A stretch of DNA of 64,000 nt from Chitinibacter sp. GC72 (GCF_009760905.1 NZ_VIRW01000006.1:62001-126000); one strand, 5' to 3'; positions 34,755-44,332 are shown, counted from the first letter of the stretch. The notes: generated by a model not told the origin, from the sequence alone. Translations and numbers: made by a program.

Positions 34755-35684
34755 TTATGCGATCCTTTGCGCGAGTGCAAACTGATAGGATGGTCTAATG
34801 GCATTGAGTAAACGCCACGTGCCACTGAAGCTAGCCCCAGATGGGAAAATCTGGTCCTGATTCAACTCAACCGTCAGAAGGCTACTCCCCGCAACGACAG
34901 AGCCAGCGGCAAGCGTAGTTGAGGCTCCGTTCCAACAACAAAGCGCAAACGAGCCCACCGCGCCAAAGCCAATGTCGGTAGTGACTACACCTTTCACTGG
35001 CTGATACCAAAGGCACAACCAATTGCCCGACCCCAGAGACACCACTTCCATCGTATCGCCTGCTGCCACGGCCAGATTCCCTGGGTTTGGCAAAATTAAG
35101 CTTGTTGCATTGCGAACTAGTGTCAAAGCCGAGGTAAAGCGCAAGACACGCCGCAGGCCCGCATTCGCCACACCAAATGACGAGATGGTTGTCGTGCCTG
35201 TAATCGTGATGTTTTCTGTAGTCGTTGCGCCGATATTAGTGGTGGCCGCTGATGGCACATTGGCCGCTGCCGCGTAAGGGAAAGAAAATTCAACCCCATC
35301 ACCCGCGGCGTTGACGACTAAAGCCTTCCCCGCGTTACCAGTCAGACTCGGTAAGCCCGCAGCAGATTGGGCGGCCGCTGCTGCTGCTTCTGCTGTATTT
35401 TTGTACGCCAGCGCCTGATCTTTGCTTTGCGCTGCCGCCGATGCACTACCCGCCGCTGCCAATTCGCTCGCACTGGCGGCGCTGGCGCTACCGGCGGCGG
35501 CGTTTTTAAGCGCCGTCATCGCCGTTGTAAACGCACCGCTCAAGTAGCTGGCCAGCGCATTAATCTGCGTTGTCCAGGGCACCAGCGCTGCCACAAACAC
35601 ATTGGCTTTGTCGGAAAAAACATCCCCATCGTCGGTGCGCGCGGGCACTGGCGGCAATGGATTAATAGTTGGCATTTCGTCCAT
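34755..35684 (-). CDS. Tail fibre / tail tip protein
   Basis: In this 309-residue protein an alanine/serine-rich helical repeat stretch (residues about 55-115; AAAGSASAASASELAAAGSA and similar) forms the likely trimeric coiled-coil shaft. It is followed by beta-rich segments (NIGATTTENITITGTTTISSF) and a C-terminal binding part. These features are typical of short phage fibres. It is translationally linked to the 300-residue tail protein upstream (overlap of one base at 35684) and followed by its probable assembly factor. The receptor is unknown. Confidence 0.75.
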   Translation of the reverse strand: MDEMPTINPLPPVPARTDDGDVFSDKANVFVAALVPWTTQINALASYLSGAFTTAMTALKNAAAGSASAASASELAAAGSASAAAQSKDQALAYKNTAEAAAAAAQSAAGLPSLTGNAGKALVVNAAGDGVEFSFPYAAAANVPSAATTNIGATTTENITITGTTTISSFGVANAGLRRVLRFTSALTLVRNATSLILPNPGNLAVAAGDTMEVVSLGSGNWLCLWYQPVKGVVTTDIGFGAVGSFALCCWNGASTTLAAGSVVAGSSLLTVELNQDQIFPSGASFSGTWRLLNAIRPSYQFALAQRIA

Positions 35685-36586
35685 TAAATCAACCCTTTAA
35701 TCGTTAAATTGCAGTCGGAGATCTCGGCGTACTGGATCACGGTCGAGAAATCCTCAAAAATGCCGTACACCACGGTGACATCGTATTGCTCGCTGGCAAT
35801 CCACAAGCACGGTACCGAGAGCAACCGGGTAAAAAAAGCATCCATGGCGTCGAGCTGGTTGTTCGGCAGCTTCATGGCCCACGTCACTTCGCGGGCGTTA
35901 TTGCCTTTTTTCAGATCGTAATTGCCCCAGCGGTCGCGCTCGCGGCGGCTGAAATCGAGCAACGTATGCCGCGCCCCGGCTTCAACGCCGTAGCCGAACT
36001 TGACGACGCGCCCGACAATCAGCGTGCCGCACTGCGCATTACCGCTGGCGACGCTGAGCGTGAGACGGATTTTGGCCGTGGCGTAAGCGGGTAAATCGGT
36101 GAGCACCAGCGTTTTTCGCCGACGAATCGGTGCAAAAAACCATGACCGCCAGTCAAGCACTTCGCTGTTGTCAATCAACTGCACCGTGCGGTCGTACACC
36201 GTACCTTCCAGCGGGTCGATCACTTCAATGCGCGCCGTATCGGCATCGAGATTGAGCAGGCCGATGGCATCGCACACCCGCCCCGGCGTGATCTCGACGA
36301 CGATACTGCCCGCGTGGGTAGTGGCCGTGCTGTTGATGCTGTCAAACATCGCCCAGCGATTCGTTGGGCCTACGCGCAGCCAGCTGGTGGTATCCAGCTC
36401 GGGCGCGGTGGTGCCCGCGCCTGCGGCTGCACGCTCGTACACCGAATGGGTTTGCGTGCGGATCACCCGCGCGCCCACGGCGTAAGGCGAGCCCGACACC
36501 CACGCGGGATAGTCAGTCTCAAGCACATTGCTGGCGGTGAGCTTGCTATCCACCACCGCCAGCGGCTCGACAATTTTTAACGTCAT
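35684..36586 (-). CDS. Phage tail protein (distal tail region)
   Basis: This 300-residue protein contains a chitin-binding-like segment near the N terminus (YPAWVSGSPYAVGARVI...HSVYERA), a small module common in phage tail proteins. A jelly-roll-like middle and a C-terminal portion (LDFSRRERDRWGNYDLKKG) occur in tail proteins of similar prophages. It follows the tape-measure gene with a four-base overlap, the place of distal tail/baseplate-hub components. A role linking tail tip and fibre is inferred. Confidence 0.65.
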   Translation of the reverse strand: MTLKIVEPLAVVDSKLTASNVLETDYPAWVSGSPYAVGARVIRTQTHSVYERAAAGAGTTAPELDTTSWLRVGPTNRWAMFDSINSTATTHAGSIVVEITPGRVCDAIGLLNLDADTARIEVIDPLEGTVYDRTVQLIDNSEVLDWRSWFFAPIRRRKTLVLTDLPAYATAKIRLTLSVASGNAQCGTLIVGRVVKFGYGVEAGARHTLLDFSRRERDRWGNYDLKKGNNAREVTWAMKLPNNQLDAMDAFFTRLLSVPCLWIASEQYDVTVVYGIFEDFSTVIQYAEISDCNLTIKGLI

Positions 36587-39500
36587 GTACGCACCTCGGG
36601 TTGGCCTTCGTTTTCCCAGCGTTTGAGCACTTTGGCCGTGCTGGCGGTGTTTTCAGCAATCGCCCGATTTTGCGCGGCGGCATCGCTGCGCAGCGCTTTG
36701 AGCTCGGCCAGCAGATCGGCATTGGCTTGCGCCAGCTGCTCGATGCGCGCTTCGGCGGCGCTGCTGCGCTCGCCCTGGGCTTGCATCAATACCACCAGTG
36801 CTTCGGCATACTGCTGATGCGCGGTTTTTAAATCGCGCGTCTCTTGCCAGGTGCCGTTGGCGATTTCCAAGGCTTCTTTAGCGTTGACCAGCAGGCCATC
36901 GAGCCGCTCGATATTCGCGTCAAACTGGTCTTTTTCCAGCTTGATTTGATCGTCGAGCTTTTGCTGATTGTCTTTGTGCTGCGCATCAAGCAAGCCCAGC
37001 TGGTCTGCCGAGCTCTTTTCAAACGCGGCAATCGAGGCCGAGCCACTGCTTTGCACCGCCGATAGGCTTTGCTCCAGCAGCGCAATCTGACGATCTGCGC
37101 TGCTGATCTGGCCAGTTGCAGCGCTGCCCAGCTCACGCAACATGCCGGCCACGCGCAATTGCTCGCGCAGAAAGTCTTGTTGCGAGCCAAACAAACCCTC
37201 GTCGAGCCGGTCCAGCCCCTTGAGTTGATCGGCAAAGCCTTCGCTCGGGTTAAACTGCCCCTTGCGTGACAAATCCAGCGCTTGCGCCAGCGCCTGCTTG
37301 GCTTGCGCATAGCGCAGCTCGCCAAATTGCACCGAGCCGGAAGTCACGCGGTCGTAAGCGCTCGTCACTTCCCCGGCCAGACTGCGCCAGCGGTCAGCCA
37401 CGCCCCGCGCCGCATCGATCTGCGAGCGATAACCCGAAGCTAGATTGTCGGCCTGCGTACGCATGGCCTGCAGCTGGTCGCTGTTTTGCTTGATCAGCAA
37501 AGCCTTTTGGTCGTCAAACGCCTTGGTCTCTGCGTCTTTCTGCGCCTGCAGCGCATCAAGCCGCACATTCAGTGCTTTGCCAGCCGCGGTTTTTTCAGCC
37601 GCCACGCTGCGCTCTAAACCAGCAAAGGCCGATGAGGCGGCAGCGCTCAGACCATCGAGTGCGGCTTTTTGATCCTGCAGCGCGGTAATCTGGTCAAACA
37701 GCGCCCAATTGCTGGCGTCGAGCGCGTTTTTTTCCCGCTCACGCAGCGCAACCGTGTTGCCTTGTAGCTGCAGCAGCTGAGTTTCCAGCCCATAGCGCTC
37801 GCTGGCCACTTCTTTAAACGATTTGGCCGCATTGGCTGTGTCGTTCAAGATCGGGTTCAGCTCGGCAAACGTGCCTGCCACTTGCAACAAAGTGCTGTAG
37901 GTCTTGCGGCCGGATTCGCTAGTCAGATCTTGCGAATCGACCAACGCGCGGAATGCATCGCGGGTCGCGGGCACGGCCACGCCGACCCCGGACAGGCTGT
38001 CGGTCATGTTTTTCAGCGCTTGGGCGCTGCGCTCGGATTCAGAATAAAAATTCTGATAATAGCTATTGATACTGCCCGACAAGCCTTCCAGCCCACCGTT
38101 GAGCGCCAACAGCGCATCTTTGGCGTCGTAGCCGAGATTGGCCAGATTGCCGAATGGCATCAGCGCAATCAGGGCGCTGAACTGCTGCACCTGCGTGGCC
38201 TGCGCGCTGATCTTGGCGACCATCTCGCCCACATCGCCACCGGCATCGATGATGCTGCGCACCGCGGCGGGGATGTCTGATTTGCTCAGCGCATCAATGA
38301 TCGCGCCGTTGAGCTCGGCAGAGTATGCTTTGGCGGCCTCATCCGCGCTGAAATTACCGCGAAACGACTGCGCAAAGGTTTTACCAAACACACTGCCATC
38401 GCTGAGCGTGCCCCCGGCAAAAACGCCACCTTTGCCGCGCGTACTGGTTTCCAGCCCGCCGTAAGCACCGGTGACGGAAACCGTAGAACCCACGGCATTC
38501 AATATACCGTTGGCGGTTTTGATCATTTCAGCCAGCGATTTGCCCGCCGCACCGCCAGTAAAATCGCCGCCACTCGGGCCTTCTGACTGCCAGATTTGCC
38601 CTGCTGCGTTTGCGCTAAAGCCAGCGCCGCTGCGGGTTTCGCCTTTGAATGCCCCTTTGAGCAGCGAAAAAGCGGCGATAGCTAGGCCGATATAGGGCAC
38701 TGCGGCGGTAATGCCGCTAGCCAAGCCGCCCAGCGAAGTGGCCAGTGAGCTGGCGGCGGCTGTGGCTCCCTGCCCAGCGACTGATGCAGTCCCCAGCCCT
38801 AAACCCAAAGCGGAAGCCGAAGTACCGATCTGGCCGATACCCAACAAGCCAGCGCCCTTGGTGAGCAAGGTGCCCAGCCCACTGGACAGGGTATTGAGCA
38901 TTTCTGTATTTTGCGTGGCCGCATTTGCTGTACCCGCAATACCCCCAAGCCCCAGCGCATTAATGCCACCCACCACGCCAATCTTGACCAGAGGCTGCAG
39001 CACGGTGGACTTGAACATATTGACTAGCGAGTCGCGGAAATTTTTGGCTGCGTCTTTTCCGCTCTCAAATCCCCGCATTAGCGCATCGCTAATACCTTGC
39101 GTCATGCTATCGGCGGTTTTTTGCCACTCTTCCCGTGATTTACGCGCTGCATCGGCGGCGATTTTGGCTTGCTCAGCGCCAAATTCCGCATCGGCCAGCT
39201 GCTGCTGATAGCCCAAGGCCTCACGCATTGCCGCGATCTGGTCTTTGAGCAGTTTCAGCTCGGTATCCATCGTATTAATGCCCGCGCCGCTGGCCGCTTC
39301 GCGCTGCAGATCGGTGAGCAATAGCTCTTTTTTAGCTAAATTCAGCTGGGCGATTTCGACTTTGCTCAAGCCGAAAATCTCCGCTTCCTGCCGCGCCGAC
39401 GCAACCAGATCGGCATTGGCCTTGGCGGCCTCGGCAAAGGTTTTGTTCAACCGATCAAGCTCTTCACGCGCAAACTTGGCGCTGCGCAGCTTGTCGATTT

Positions 39501-41748
39501 GCGCGGTCCAGTCATCCAACTGCTTGGTGCTGTCCGCCAAGGGTTTAGCGAGCTTTTCAGCCTCGAGGCGCAGCTTGCCAAATTCATCTAAACCCTCTTC
39601 AGCCAAGCGCTTGGATAGCGATTCGCCGAAGCTGGCGGCGGCTTCAGTGGCTTTTTCAAATGCCCGCTGAGCTTCGCTCACCCCCTTGGAAACATTGGAA
39701 ACCGCAGGCTTGAAGCTATTATCCAGCTCGGCACGCAGCTCCTGATAGGCTTTTTTGGCCTGCGCAATCGCCACCGGATTACCAGCAGCTTCGGCCAGCG
39801 TCTTGCCGTATTTCGCGCCCAATTCTTGCACCGCAGCGTCATACCGACCCGCACGGGTAAGCCCCAGAAAAGCAGACAAGGCATTGCCAGTTGCCGCTGC
39901 CACACCACCCATCTGCGCTTTTAAACCCGCCGCCTGATCGGTAGCCAGCTTTAATTCAGCGTTATATTGCTTCTGCTTCGCACTAGCGGCTGTGATTTCG
40001 CCTTCAACCCCCGCAAGCCCGACCTTCAAACGCTCGGCCATGACGGGATCTGCAGTTGAGATTAATCCCTGAATGCGGTTTTTCTTTTCATTCAGGGCTT
40101 CTAATTGCTTATTGACCTCACTCAATCCTTCATTGAGATCGCCCACTACACCGGTGCCAAATTTGCGCTCTTTCTGCAGCTCATTGAGTCGCGCATCAGC
40201 CCGTTCAATGGCACCTTCGCTACTATCCCCCCATAGTGCCCACGCAGCAGATCCTGCCATCAGTAAAGTGGTAACCACACCGATTGGACCACCAAGCAAC
40301 CCCACCGCACGTCCCAACATCGATACACCCGCACCAGCGGCTTGCGCAGTCGAATTCGCAACAATTTGCGCTTGGGCAAGATGACCAGAGGCCACGGCTG
40401 CCGCTTCGGTCGCCAAAGTTTGCGCTTGTCGCACTGCAACAAGCTGAGACCCTACAGACGCCTGAGCTCGCTCAGCTGCAGCCAACTGCAAACTGAGCGC
40501 GGCCATTTCACGCACACGGGCGGCACGGCCAGTGTCAGATATTTGAGCCCGGAGACGGACTTGCTCAAGCTCTATTTCTGCCTTGATAACCTGAATGGTC
40601 GAAGCTAAGCGCGCACGATCATCTGCGATTTGCTGCTGCGTAGCCAGAGTTGCATTACGGGCCGCCAGCAGCTTTGCATCGGCCGCAGACTTTTCAGCTG
40701 CGGCGCGTTGCAGCGCCGATTGCGCCTGCAAGGCCGCATCACGCGCCGCCTCCCGGCTCGCCACTGAAGTAGCCAGCGCAGCCTGTGCTGCCTGCGCCAT
40801 GCTTGCCACCACCCGCCCCGACAAAACAGCCGCCAGACCTCCGGCGACGACAGCCAAGGTATCCATATTATCCGCGACCACACGAATGGTCGCAGTCATG
40901 GCGCCGCCAACGCCAGAATCGTTGATCTTGCGGAAAGTACCATCCCAGGCATCGCCCAGATTGGAAATCGCGCCTTCCATCGTCGCCATTTTTTCGGCGG
41001 CGGCGCCGGCGAATTGAACCTCACCCAAGCGGCGCAAATAGCCCTCGATCTCTTGGGCGTTGTTTTTTACTGTGGTGGTGACGCCTTGGAATGTAAGCTG
41101 GAATTCCTCGCCATTCTTCTGCGCGGTAATGCCAAACTCTTTCAGCCGTTCCATCTCACCCGTGGCGGCATCGGCGACGGCTTCAATCATCTGGGTCAGC
41201 GGCTTACCCACCGCCGCTGCGGTATTGGCGTAGCTCTCAATCGCCTTGGCAGACGGATCAAGCCCCAGGTTTTTCAGCTTAACAAATGCACCGACTGTAT
41301 CAGCCAGCGACTCGGGCAGATCGCCAGCAAGGCCTTGCAGCTCGGCAAACTTGGCCTTAGCCAGCTCAGCCGAACCGGTTGCGGTTTTCAACTGGGCATT
41401 GAGATTGCCAAATTCGCGCTCAACACTCACCAGCTTTGATAGGCCGGCAGCGGCGGCACCAGCCCCAAGCAAAGCCTGAGTAAAATCAGCAACGCCACTG
41501 CCTTGAAACGCCGACACGGCCATGCCATCTACACGACTGAGCGAATTGGCCAAGCCCGCAGCAGCAGCGGCAGAGCCATTGAGCTGGTTTGCCATTTCGC
41601 GCGCAGCACGCGCCACAGCGCCCCCACCCTGCCCGGCACTCCCCAGATCACGATCCATTTTGCTGATCGCATCACTGGCACGCCGGGTGCCCGATTCCAC
41701 ACCCTGCGTATCGGCAGTAATCTTAATTTTGACTTGATTATCAGCCAT
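36583..41748 (-). CDS. Tail tape-measure protein
   Basis: This 1721-residue protein, the largest in the prophage, indicates a long-tailed siphovirus; at about 1.5 angstrom per residue the tail would be roughly 250 nm. It has long Ala/Gln/Glu coiled coils, a few hydrophobic segments (AVGLLGGPIGVVTTLLMAGS near residue 520 and a Gly/Ala-rich cluster near 1000) and repeated QLxxLxxQ stretches at the C terminus. The ATG at 41748, with AAGAGA upstream, overlaps the frameshift gene's stop by 8 bp. The frame extends to 41895 but the extra part overlaps the chaperone gene. Confidence 0.92.
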   Translation of the reverse strand: MADNQVKIKITADTQGVESGTRRASDAISKMDRDLGSAGQGGGAVARAAREMANQLNGSAAAAAGLANSLSRVDGMAVSAFQGSGVADFTQALLGAGAAAAGLSKLVSVEREFGNLNAQLKTATGSAELAKAKFAELQGLAGDLPESLADTVGAFVKLKNLGLDPSAKAIESYANTAAAVGKPLTQMIEAVADAATGEMERLKEFGITAQKNGEEFQLTFQGVTTTVKNNAQEIEGYLRRLGEVQFAGAAAEKMATMEGAISNLGDAWDGTFRKINDSGVGGAMTATIRVVADNMDTLAVVAGGLAAVLSGRVVASMAQAAQAALATSVASREAARDAALQAQSALQRAAAEKSAADAKLLAARNATLATQQQIADDRARLASTIQVIKAEIELEQVRLRAQISDTGRAARVREMAALSLQLAAAERAQASVGSQLVAVRQAQTLATEAAAVASGHLAQAQIVANSTAQAAGAGVSMLGRAVGLLGGPIGVVTTLLMAGSAAWALWGDSSEGAIERADARLNELQKERKFGTGVVGDLNEGLSEVNKQLEALNEKKNRIQGLISTADPVMAERLKVGLAGVEGEITAASAKQKQYNAELKLATDQAAGLKAQMGGVAAATGNALSAFLGLTRAGRYDAAVQELGAKYGKTLAEAAGNPVAIAQAKKAYQELRAELDNSFKPAVSNVSKGVSEAQRAFEKATEAAASFGESLSKRLAEEGLDEFGKLRLEAEKLAKPLADSTKQLDDWTAQIDKLRSAKFAREELDRLNKTFAEAAKANADLVASARQEAEIFGLSKVEIAQLNLAKKELLLTDLQREAASGAGINTMDTELKLLKDQIAAMREALGYQQQLADAEFGAEQAKIAADAARKSREEWQKTADSMTQGISDALMRGFESGKDAAKNFRDSLVNMFKSTVLQPLVKIGVVGGINALGLGGIAGTANAATQNTEMLNTLSSGLGTLLTKGAGLLGIGQIGTSASALGLGLGTASVAGQGATAAASSLATSLGGLASGITAAVPYIGLAIAAFSLLKGAFKGETRSGAGFSANAAGQIWQSEGPSGGDFTGGAAGKSLAEMIKTANGILNAVGSTVSVTGAYGGLETSTRGKGGVFAGGTLSDGSVFGKTFAQSFRGNFSADEAAKAYSAELNGAIIDALSKSDIPAAVRSIIDAGGDVGEMVAKISAQATQVQQFSALIALMPFGNLANLGYDAKDALLALNGGLEGLSGSINSYYQNFYSESERSAQALKNMTDSLSGVGVAVPATRDAFRALVDSQDLTSESGRKTYSTLLQVAGTFAELNPILNDTANAAKSFKEVASERYGLETQLLQLQGNTVALREREKNALDASNWALFDQITALQDQKAALDGLSAAASSAFAGLERSVAAEKTAAGKALNVRLDALQAQKDAETKAFDDQKALLIKQNSDQLQAMRTQADNLASGYRSQIDAARGVADRWRSLAGEVTSAYDRVTSGSVQFGELRYAQAKQALAQALDLSRKGQFNPSEGFADQLKGLDRLDEGLFGSQQDFLREQLRVAGMLRELGSAATGQISSADRQIALLEQSLSAVQSSGSASIAAFEKSSADQLGLLDAQHKDNQQKLDDQIKLEKDQFDANIERLDGLLVNAKEALEIANGTWQETRDLKTAHQQYAEALVVLMQAQGERSSAAEARIEQLAQANADLLAELKALRSDAAAQNRAIAENTASTAKVLKRWENEGQPEVRT

Positions 41749-42109
41749 CTTTTTTCTCTTTCGCCCAGACCGTGAGCGTTTCGATTTCGAGCTGGCGCAG
41801 GGCGTCGAACACGGCGGACTTCTCGCCGGGCTCAATGCCCATGCAGTCGTACACCATCGGCAGCGCGCTGTAGTCCAGCCCTGTCTCACCCCCAAAGCCC
41901 ACGCGCCACTGGGTTTGCATGGCTAAAAACACACTCAGCGCAGTCCAGTGCTCGGGGTAAACCTCGACCTGATCGGGGGCGTCATCGCGCGGCGTAGCCC
42001 ACAGGGCCATTAGCTGGGGCGGCACATCACCAAAGGCGTCGGGCACACCGCCAGCGGCGGGCGCCTTTTTAAGCCGGTTTTGGGCAAAGCGCCGCGCGAT
42101 GGCTTTTAG
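41741..42109 (-). CDS. Tail assembly chaperone frameshift extension (DUF1799, GT-like T domain)
   Basis: This frame has no good start of its own (GTG at 42046 only). It stays open back to the slippery AAAAAAC at 42109-42115, so it is read by -1 frameshift from the chaperone gene, adding about 122 residues (LKAIARRFAQNRLKK onward) for a fusion of about 225. The extension carries the DUF1799 pattern TQWRVGFGGETGLDY. In lambda, gpG and the gpG-T fusion chaperone the tape-measure protein, encoded immediately downstream as here. Confidence 0.82.
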   Translation of the reverse strand, partial: LKAIARRFAQNRLKKAPAAGGVPDAFGDVPPQLMALWATPRDDAPDQVEVYPEHWTALSVFLAMQTQWRVGFGGETGLDYSALPMVYDCMGIEPGEKSAVFDALRQLEIETLTVWAKEKKDG

Positions 42110-42417
42110 TTTTTTGTGGGTGCATCCACAAGTTCACGCTTGAAGGCGGTGAAAATCTCGCCCCCGGCTTTCGGGTAGTTGCTGCACAGTTCAGCCAGCG
42201 CTTCTGGGCTAAACTCGGCATCAAAGCCTTCCCAGCCGGTCACAATCTCGGCCAGCGCTTCACCATCGGTCTTGCCTTCGAGACCTTCAAAAAAGGCCTT
42301 GATCTGCGGGCGAACCAGGTGTTTGAAGGTGATCTTGACATTGGCCGGCTTGGCTTCACCCGGCAAAGACAGCGCAACAGCAGCGATAAAAGTGGGGTTT
42401 GGTGTGAGTTTGAACAT
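42106..42417 (-). CDS. Tail assembly chaperone (gpG-like)
   Basis: This 103-residue protein (MFKLTPNPTF onward) has the phage tail assembly chaperone pattern, with KITFKHLVRPQIKAFFEG and LAEIVTGWEGFDAEFSPEALAELC. It would coat the tape measure during tail building. It ends four residues after the slip site unless ribosomes shift into the -1 frame. A terminator hairpin lies just upstream, after the tail-tube gene. Confidence 0.85.
   Translation of the reverse strand: MFKLTPNPTFIAAVALSLPGEAKPANVKITFKHLVRPQIKAFFEGLEGKTDGEALAEIVTGWEGFDAEFSPEALAELCSNYPKAGGEIFTAFKRELVDAPTKN
42109..42115 (-). other. Programmed -1 ribosomal frameshift site
   Basis: A AAA AAC in the zero frame, followed immediately by TAA. 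This is a strong bacterial slippery heptamer in the correct phase, at the end of the gpG-like gene. Confidence 0.82.
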
Positions 42418-42433
42418 GGTTTTTTCCTGGCAT

Positions 42434-42467
42434 AAAAAAGCCCGCCAACTGCGATCAGTGGGCGGGC
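42434..42467 (-). terminator. Intrinsic terminator between tail-tube and chaperone genes
   Basis: GCCCGCC / GGCGGGC stem, 14-base loop, followed on the minus strand by six T. Confidence 0.82.
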
Positions 42468-42510
42468 GGGGTTAAACTGGATTGAATTGGATTTGTGCTT
42501 GGGTCGCGGA

Positions 42511-43155
42511 TTAATACGACACGTAGCGCGGGCGGCTATTCATTGAAATACTGATTTTGGTTTCCACTGGCTTGCCGTCCGAAATGCCGGTAGGCAGCGA
42601 ATTGGAAGCAATCTCGCCGAAGAACAGCATGTCCATGCCGCCTTTGAAGCGAAATTTGAACGCCAGTGTTTTGCCGCTATCGGCCGCTTGCTGGATGGCC
42701 TTCATTTGCGGATCGAGCGGCTTCCACAACAGTGGGATTTCAAAGTTGATGGCGCTGGTGGAGATCTGCTTGCGGCGTTTCACCTTATCCCACAGTAGCT
42801 TCCATTCCGCATACTCTGGCTCACCGCCCGAGCTGGAGAAGCCCGTGGCGAGGGTGATCTCATTGCCCAGCGTCACCACCTTCATCTTGCCGGACGTGAA
42901 GGCGTCGTAGCCAGTGAAGTCCTGATCTTTGGCTTCAAAGGTATTGGCCGTGCCGTTGACCGCCGATACCTGTACCAGCGCCTGGTCGATCTGAGTCATG
43001 CCGAATACATCGTACAAGGCCACCAGATCGCCATTGACCGGATCAGTACCGGCATAGGTAATCACAGCGGGATTGCCCGCGGTAACCGCAGTGAGGTTTT
43101 GCGCAGCAGATTCTGCAGACTGGAAGTAAATCCGGGTTTCATCAGGGAAGAACAT
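42511..43155 (-). CDS. Major tail (tube) protein
   Basis: This is a 214-residue protein from the Met at 43155 (GGAG eight bases upstream). It has beta-rich, moderately charged sequence with segments typical of siphovirus tube proteins of this size (FFPDETRIYFQSAESAAQN at the start, KRRKQISTSAINFEIPLLWKPLDP in the middle). Its position between the tail terminator and chaperone genes, and hairpins on both sides isolating its message for high expression, agree. Assignment rests mainly on gene order. Confidence 0.78.
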   Translation of the reverse strand: MFFPDETRIYFQSAESAAQNLTAVTAGNPAVITYAGTDPVNGDLVALYDVFGMTQIDQALVQVSAVNGTANTFEAKDQDFTGYDAFTSGKMKVVTLGNEITLATGFSSSGGEPEYAEWKLLWDKVKRRKQISTSAINFEIPLLWKPLDPQMKAIQQAADSGKTLAFKFRFKGGMDMLFFGEIASNSLPTGISDGKPVETKISISMNSRPRYVSY

Positions 43156-43168
43156 TTTCAAACTCCAT

Positions 43169-43206
43169 AAAAAAACCGCCAACTAATCGAGATCAACTGG
43201 CGGTTT
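43169..43206 (-). terminator. Intrinsic terminator upstream of the tube gene
   Basis: AAACCGCCA / TGGCGGTTT 9-bp stem; on the minus strand a T tract follows, ending 14 bases before the tube start. Confidence 0.82.
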
Positions 43207-43228
43207 GGAAGGGAAAAAACAGGAAAAA

Positions 43229-43639
43229 CTAGCGCTGGCCGAGTGGCAGCTGGTAGGTGGCCGTGAAAATCACCCGCTTGATGGCATAGCTGCCATCACC
43301 CATCTGCGAGTGTTCCCAGCGATCTCCTTTCCATACCCAGCGCGCATCACCGAGCCGATCAGCCGCATGAATCGCGGCATAAATCTGCGCATCAGCGGCC
43401 TCGATCATCGCGACCGGATCAACCCCGCGCGCCAGCACTGAAATGGCATAAGGCTGATCGGCCACGGTATACCCACACACCTTTAGCGCCGATGGCTCGG
43501 CATCAAGCGGCACCACAATCACCGCCAGCGGTACCGTTGACGCAAAAGCGGCGTCTTCGGTAGGCGCAATCGCCACCGTGGGCAGCGTGGCGCGGATCGT
43601 GTCGGTGAGGGCATTACGGATGCGTTCGAGTGCGGTCAT
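43229..43639 (-). CDS. Tail terminator / completion protein (gpU-like)
   Basis: This 136-residue protein starts MTALERIRNALTDTIRATLP and has the alpha/beta layout of tail terminators: an N-terminal helix, strands (LAVIVVPLDAEPS), the AADAQIYAAIHAAD helix and a final strand (YAIKRVIFTATYQLPL). These cap the tail tube and join it to the head. It overlaps the previous gene by four bases and precedes the tube gene, the normal place. Identification is by order, size and pattern, not by a strong motif. Confidence 0.65.
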   Translation of the reverse strand: MTALERIRNALTDTIRATLPTVAIAPTEDAAFASTVPLAVIVVPLDAEPSALKVCGYTVADQPYAISVLARGVDPVAMIEAADAQIYAAIHAADRLGDARWVWKGDRWEHSQMGDGSYAIKRVIFTATYQLPLGQR

Positions 43640-43941
43640 GGGGGGGATACCTTTTGTAGTGAGGCGCTTAAAAAACCATTACCTGCGGGCGGCGTTGACA
43701 CCCGCCAACGCTGGTTTTGCCAGCGTTCGTGCAGCAAAATCAGCTCGGTATCCACATCGATCACGACATCAAGGCTGGTTGGCCATTCCAAACGAACCGT
43801 CAACGCCTGAAAGCCGAACTGAGGCTGGCTTTCTTCGCTAACACCCAACTGAACATCGACGGAGCCTTGCTCAGTAAAAATGCGCACCCACTCCAACAGC
43901 CCATGCCGCGCAAACGCAGTAAAGAAGCGCGCCGGAGTCAT
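43636..43941 (-). CDS. Head-tail connector-type phage protein
   Basis: This 101-residue protein starts MTPARFFTAFARHGLLEWVRI. It is not recognised by a specific motif. It sits between the capsid decoration and tail terminator genes, where siphoviruses encode small head-completion or joining proteins (FII-type). It shares a one-base stop/start overlap with the decoration gene upstream and a four-base overlap with the terminator gene downstream. Function is inferred from order. Confidence 0.55.
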   Translation of the reverse strand: MTPARFFTAFARHGLLEWVRIFTEQGSVDVQLGVSEESQPQFGFQALTVRLEWPTSLDVVIDVDTELILLHERWQNQRWRVSTPPAGNGFLSASLQKVSPP

Positions 43942-44273
43942 TAACGGATAGTGCCGTCAAGCAGCACGGCGGCTGTGGTATCGCCGCTGGACTTGGCGGC
44001 AACATAAGCGCCGATCAAGGTGTTACCGCTGGCGGTGGGTGTTGTGCGCTTATTGGTATTGTCCCAATAGGCTTTGGCACCCACGGTGGCGGTATCGGTA
44101 TTGAGCGCAGGCAAGGTGAATACCCCTTCCCGCTTCACTTCGACGGGCGCACCATTGGCTGCCGCCGTGGCGGCAACACCGAACACCGAGCCCACCAACA
44201 CCGCATCACCGCTGGCCAATGCCGCTGGCGCCAGTAGCGTGATGACTGCACCAGGCTGAATAAAATTTTTCAT
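43941..44273 (-). CDS. DUF2190 capsid cement/decoration protein
   Basis: This 110-residue protein (ATG at 44273 with AAGGA eight bases upstream; a TTG six bases earlier is less likely) has the DUF2190 pattern. That pattern comprises an N-terminal QPGAVITLLAPAALASGDAVLVGSVFGVA, the VEVKREGVFTLPA strand, and GAKAYWDNTNKR. It decorates and stabilises the expanded head. It is directly downstream of the protease-capsid fusion, with a hairpin between. Confidence 0.8.
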   Translation of the reverse strand: MKNFIQPGAVITLLAPAALASGDAVLVGSVFGVAATAAANGAPVEVKREGVFTLPALNTDTATVGAKAYWDNTNKRTTPTASGNTLIGAYVAAKSSGDTTAAVLLDGTIR

Positions 44274-44294
44274 GTTCAATATCCTTGAGTAGAA

Positions 44295-44319
44295 ATAAAC
44301 AAGCCCACCGAAGTGGGCT
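44295..44319 (-). terminator. Weak terminator/processing hairpin after the capsid gene
   Basis: AGCCCAC / GTGGGCT stem with a CGAA loop; the minus strand continues TTGTTTATTT, an interrupted T tract. Confidence 0.65.
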
Positions 44320-44332
44320 GATTCATGCGCGA

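Noticed and set aside
41749-41895. N-terminal extension of the tape-measure protein
   Set aside because: It is an Arg/Cys-rich shadow of the overlapping chaperone extension; ATG at 41748 has proper spacing.
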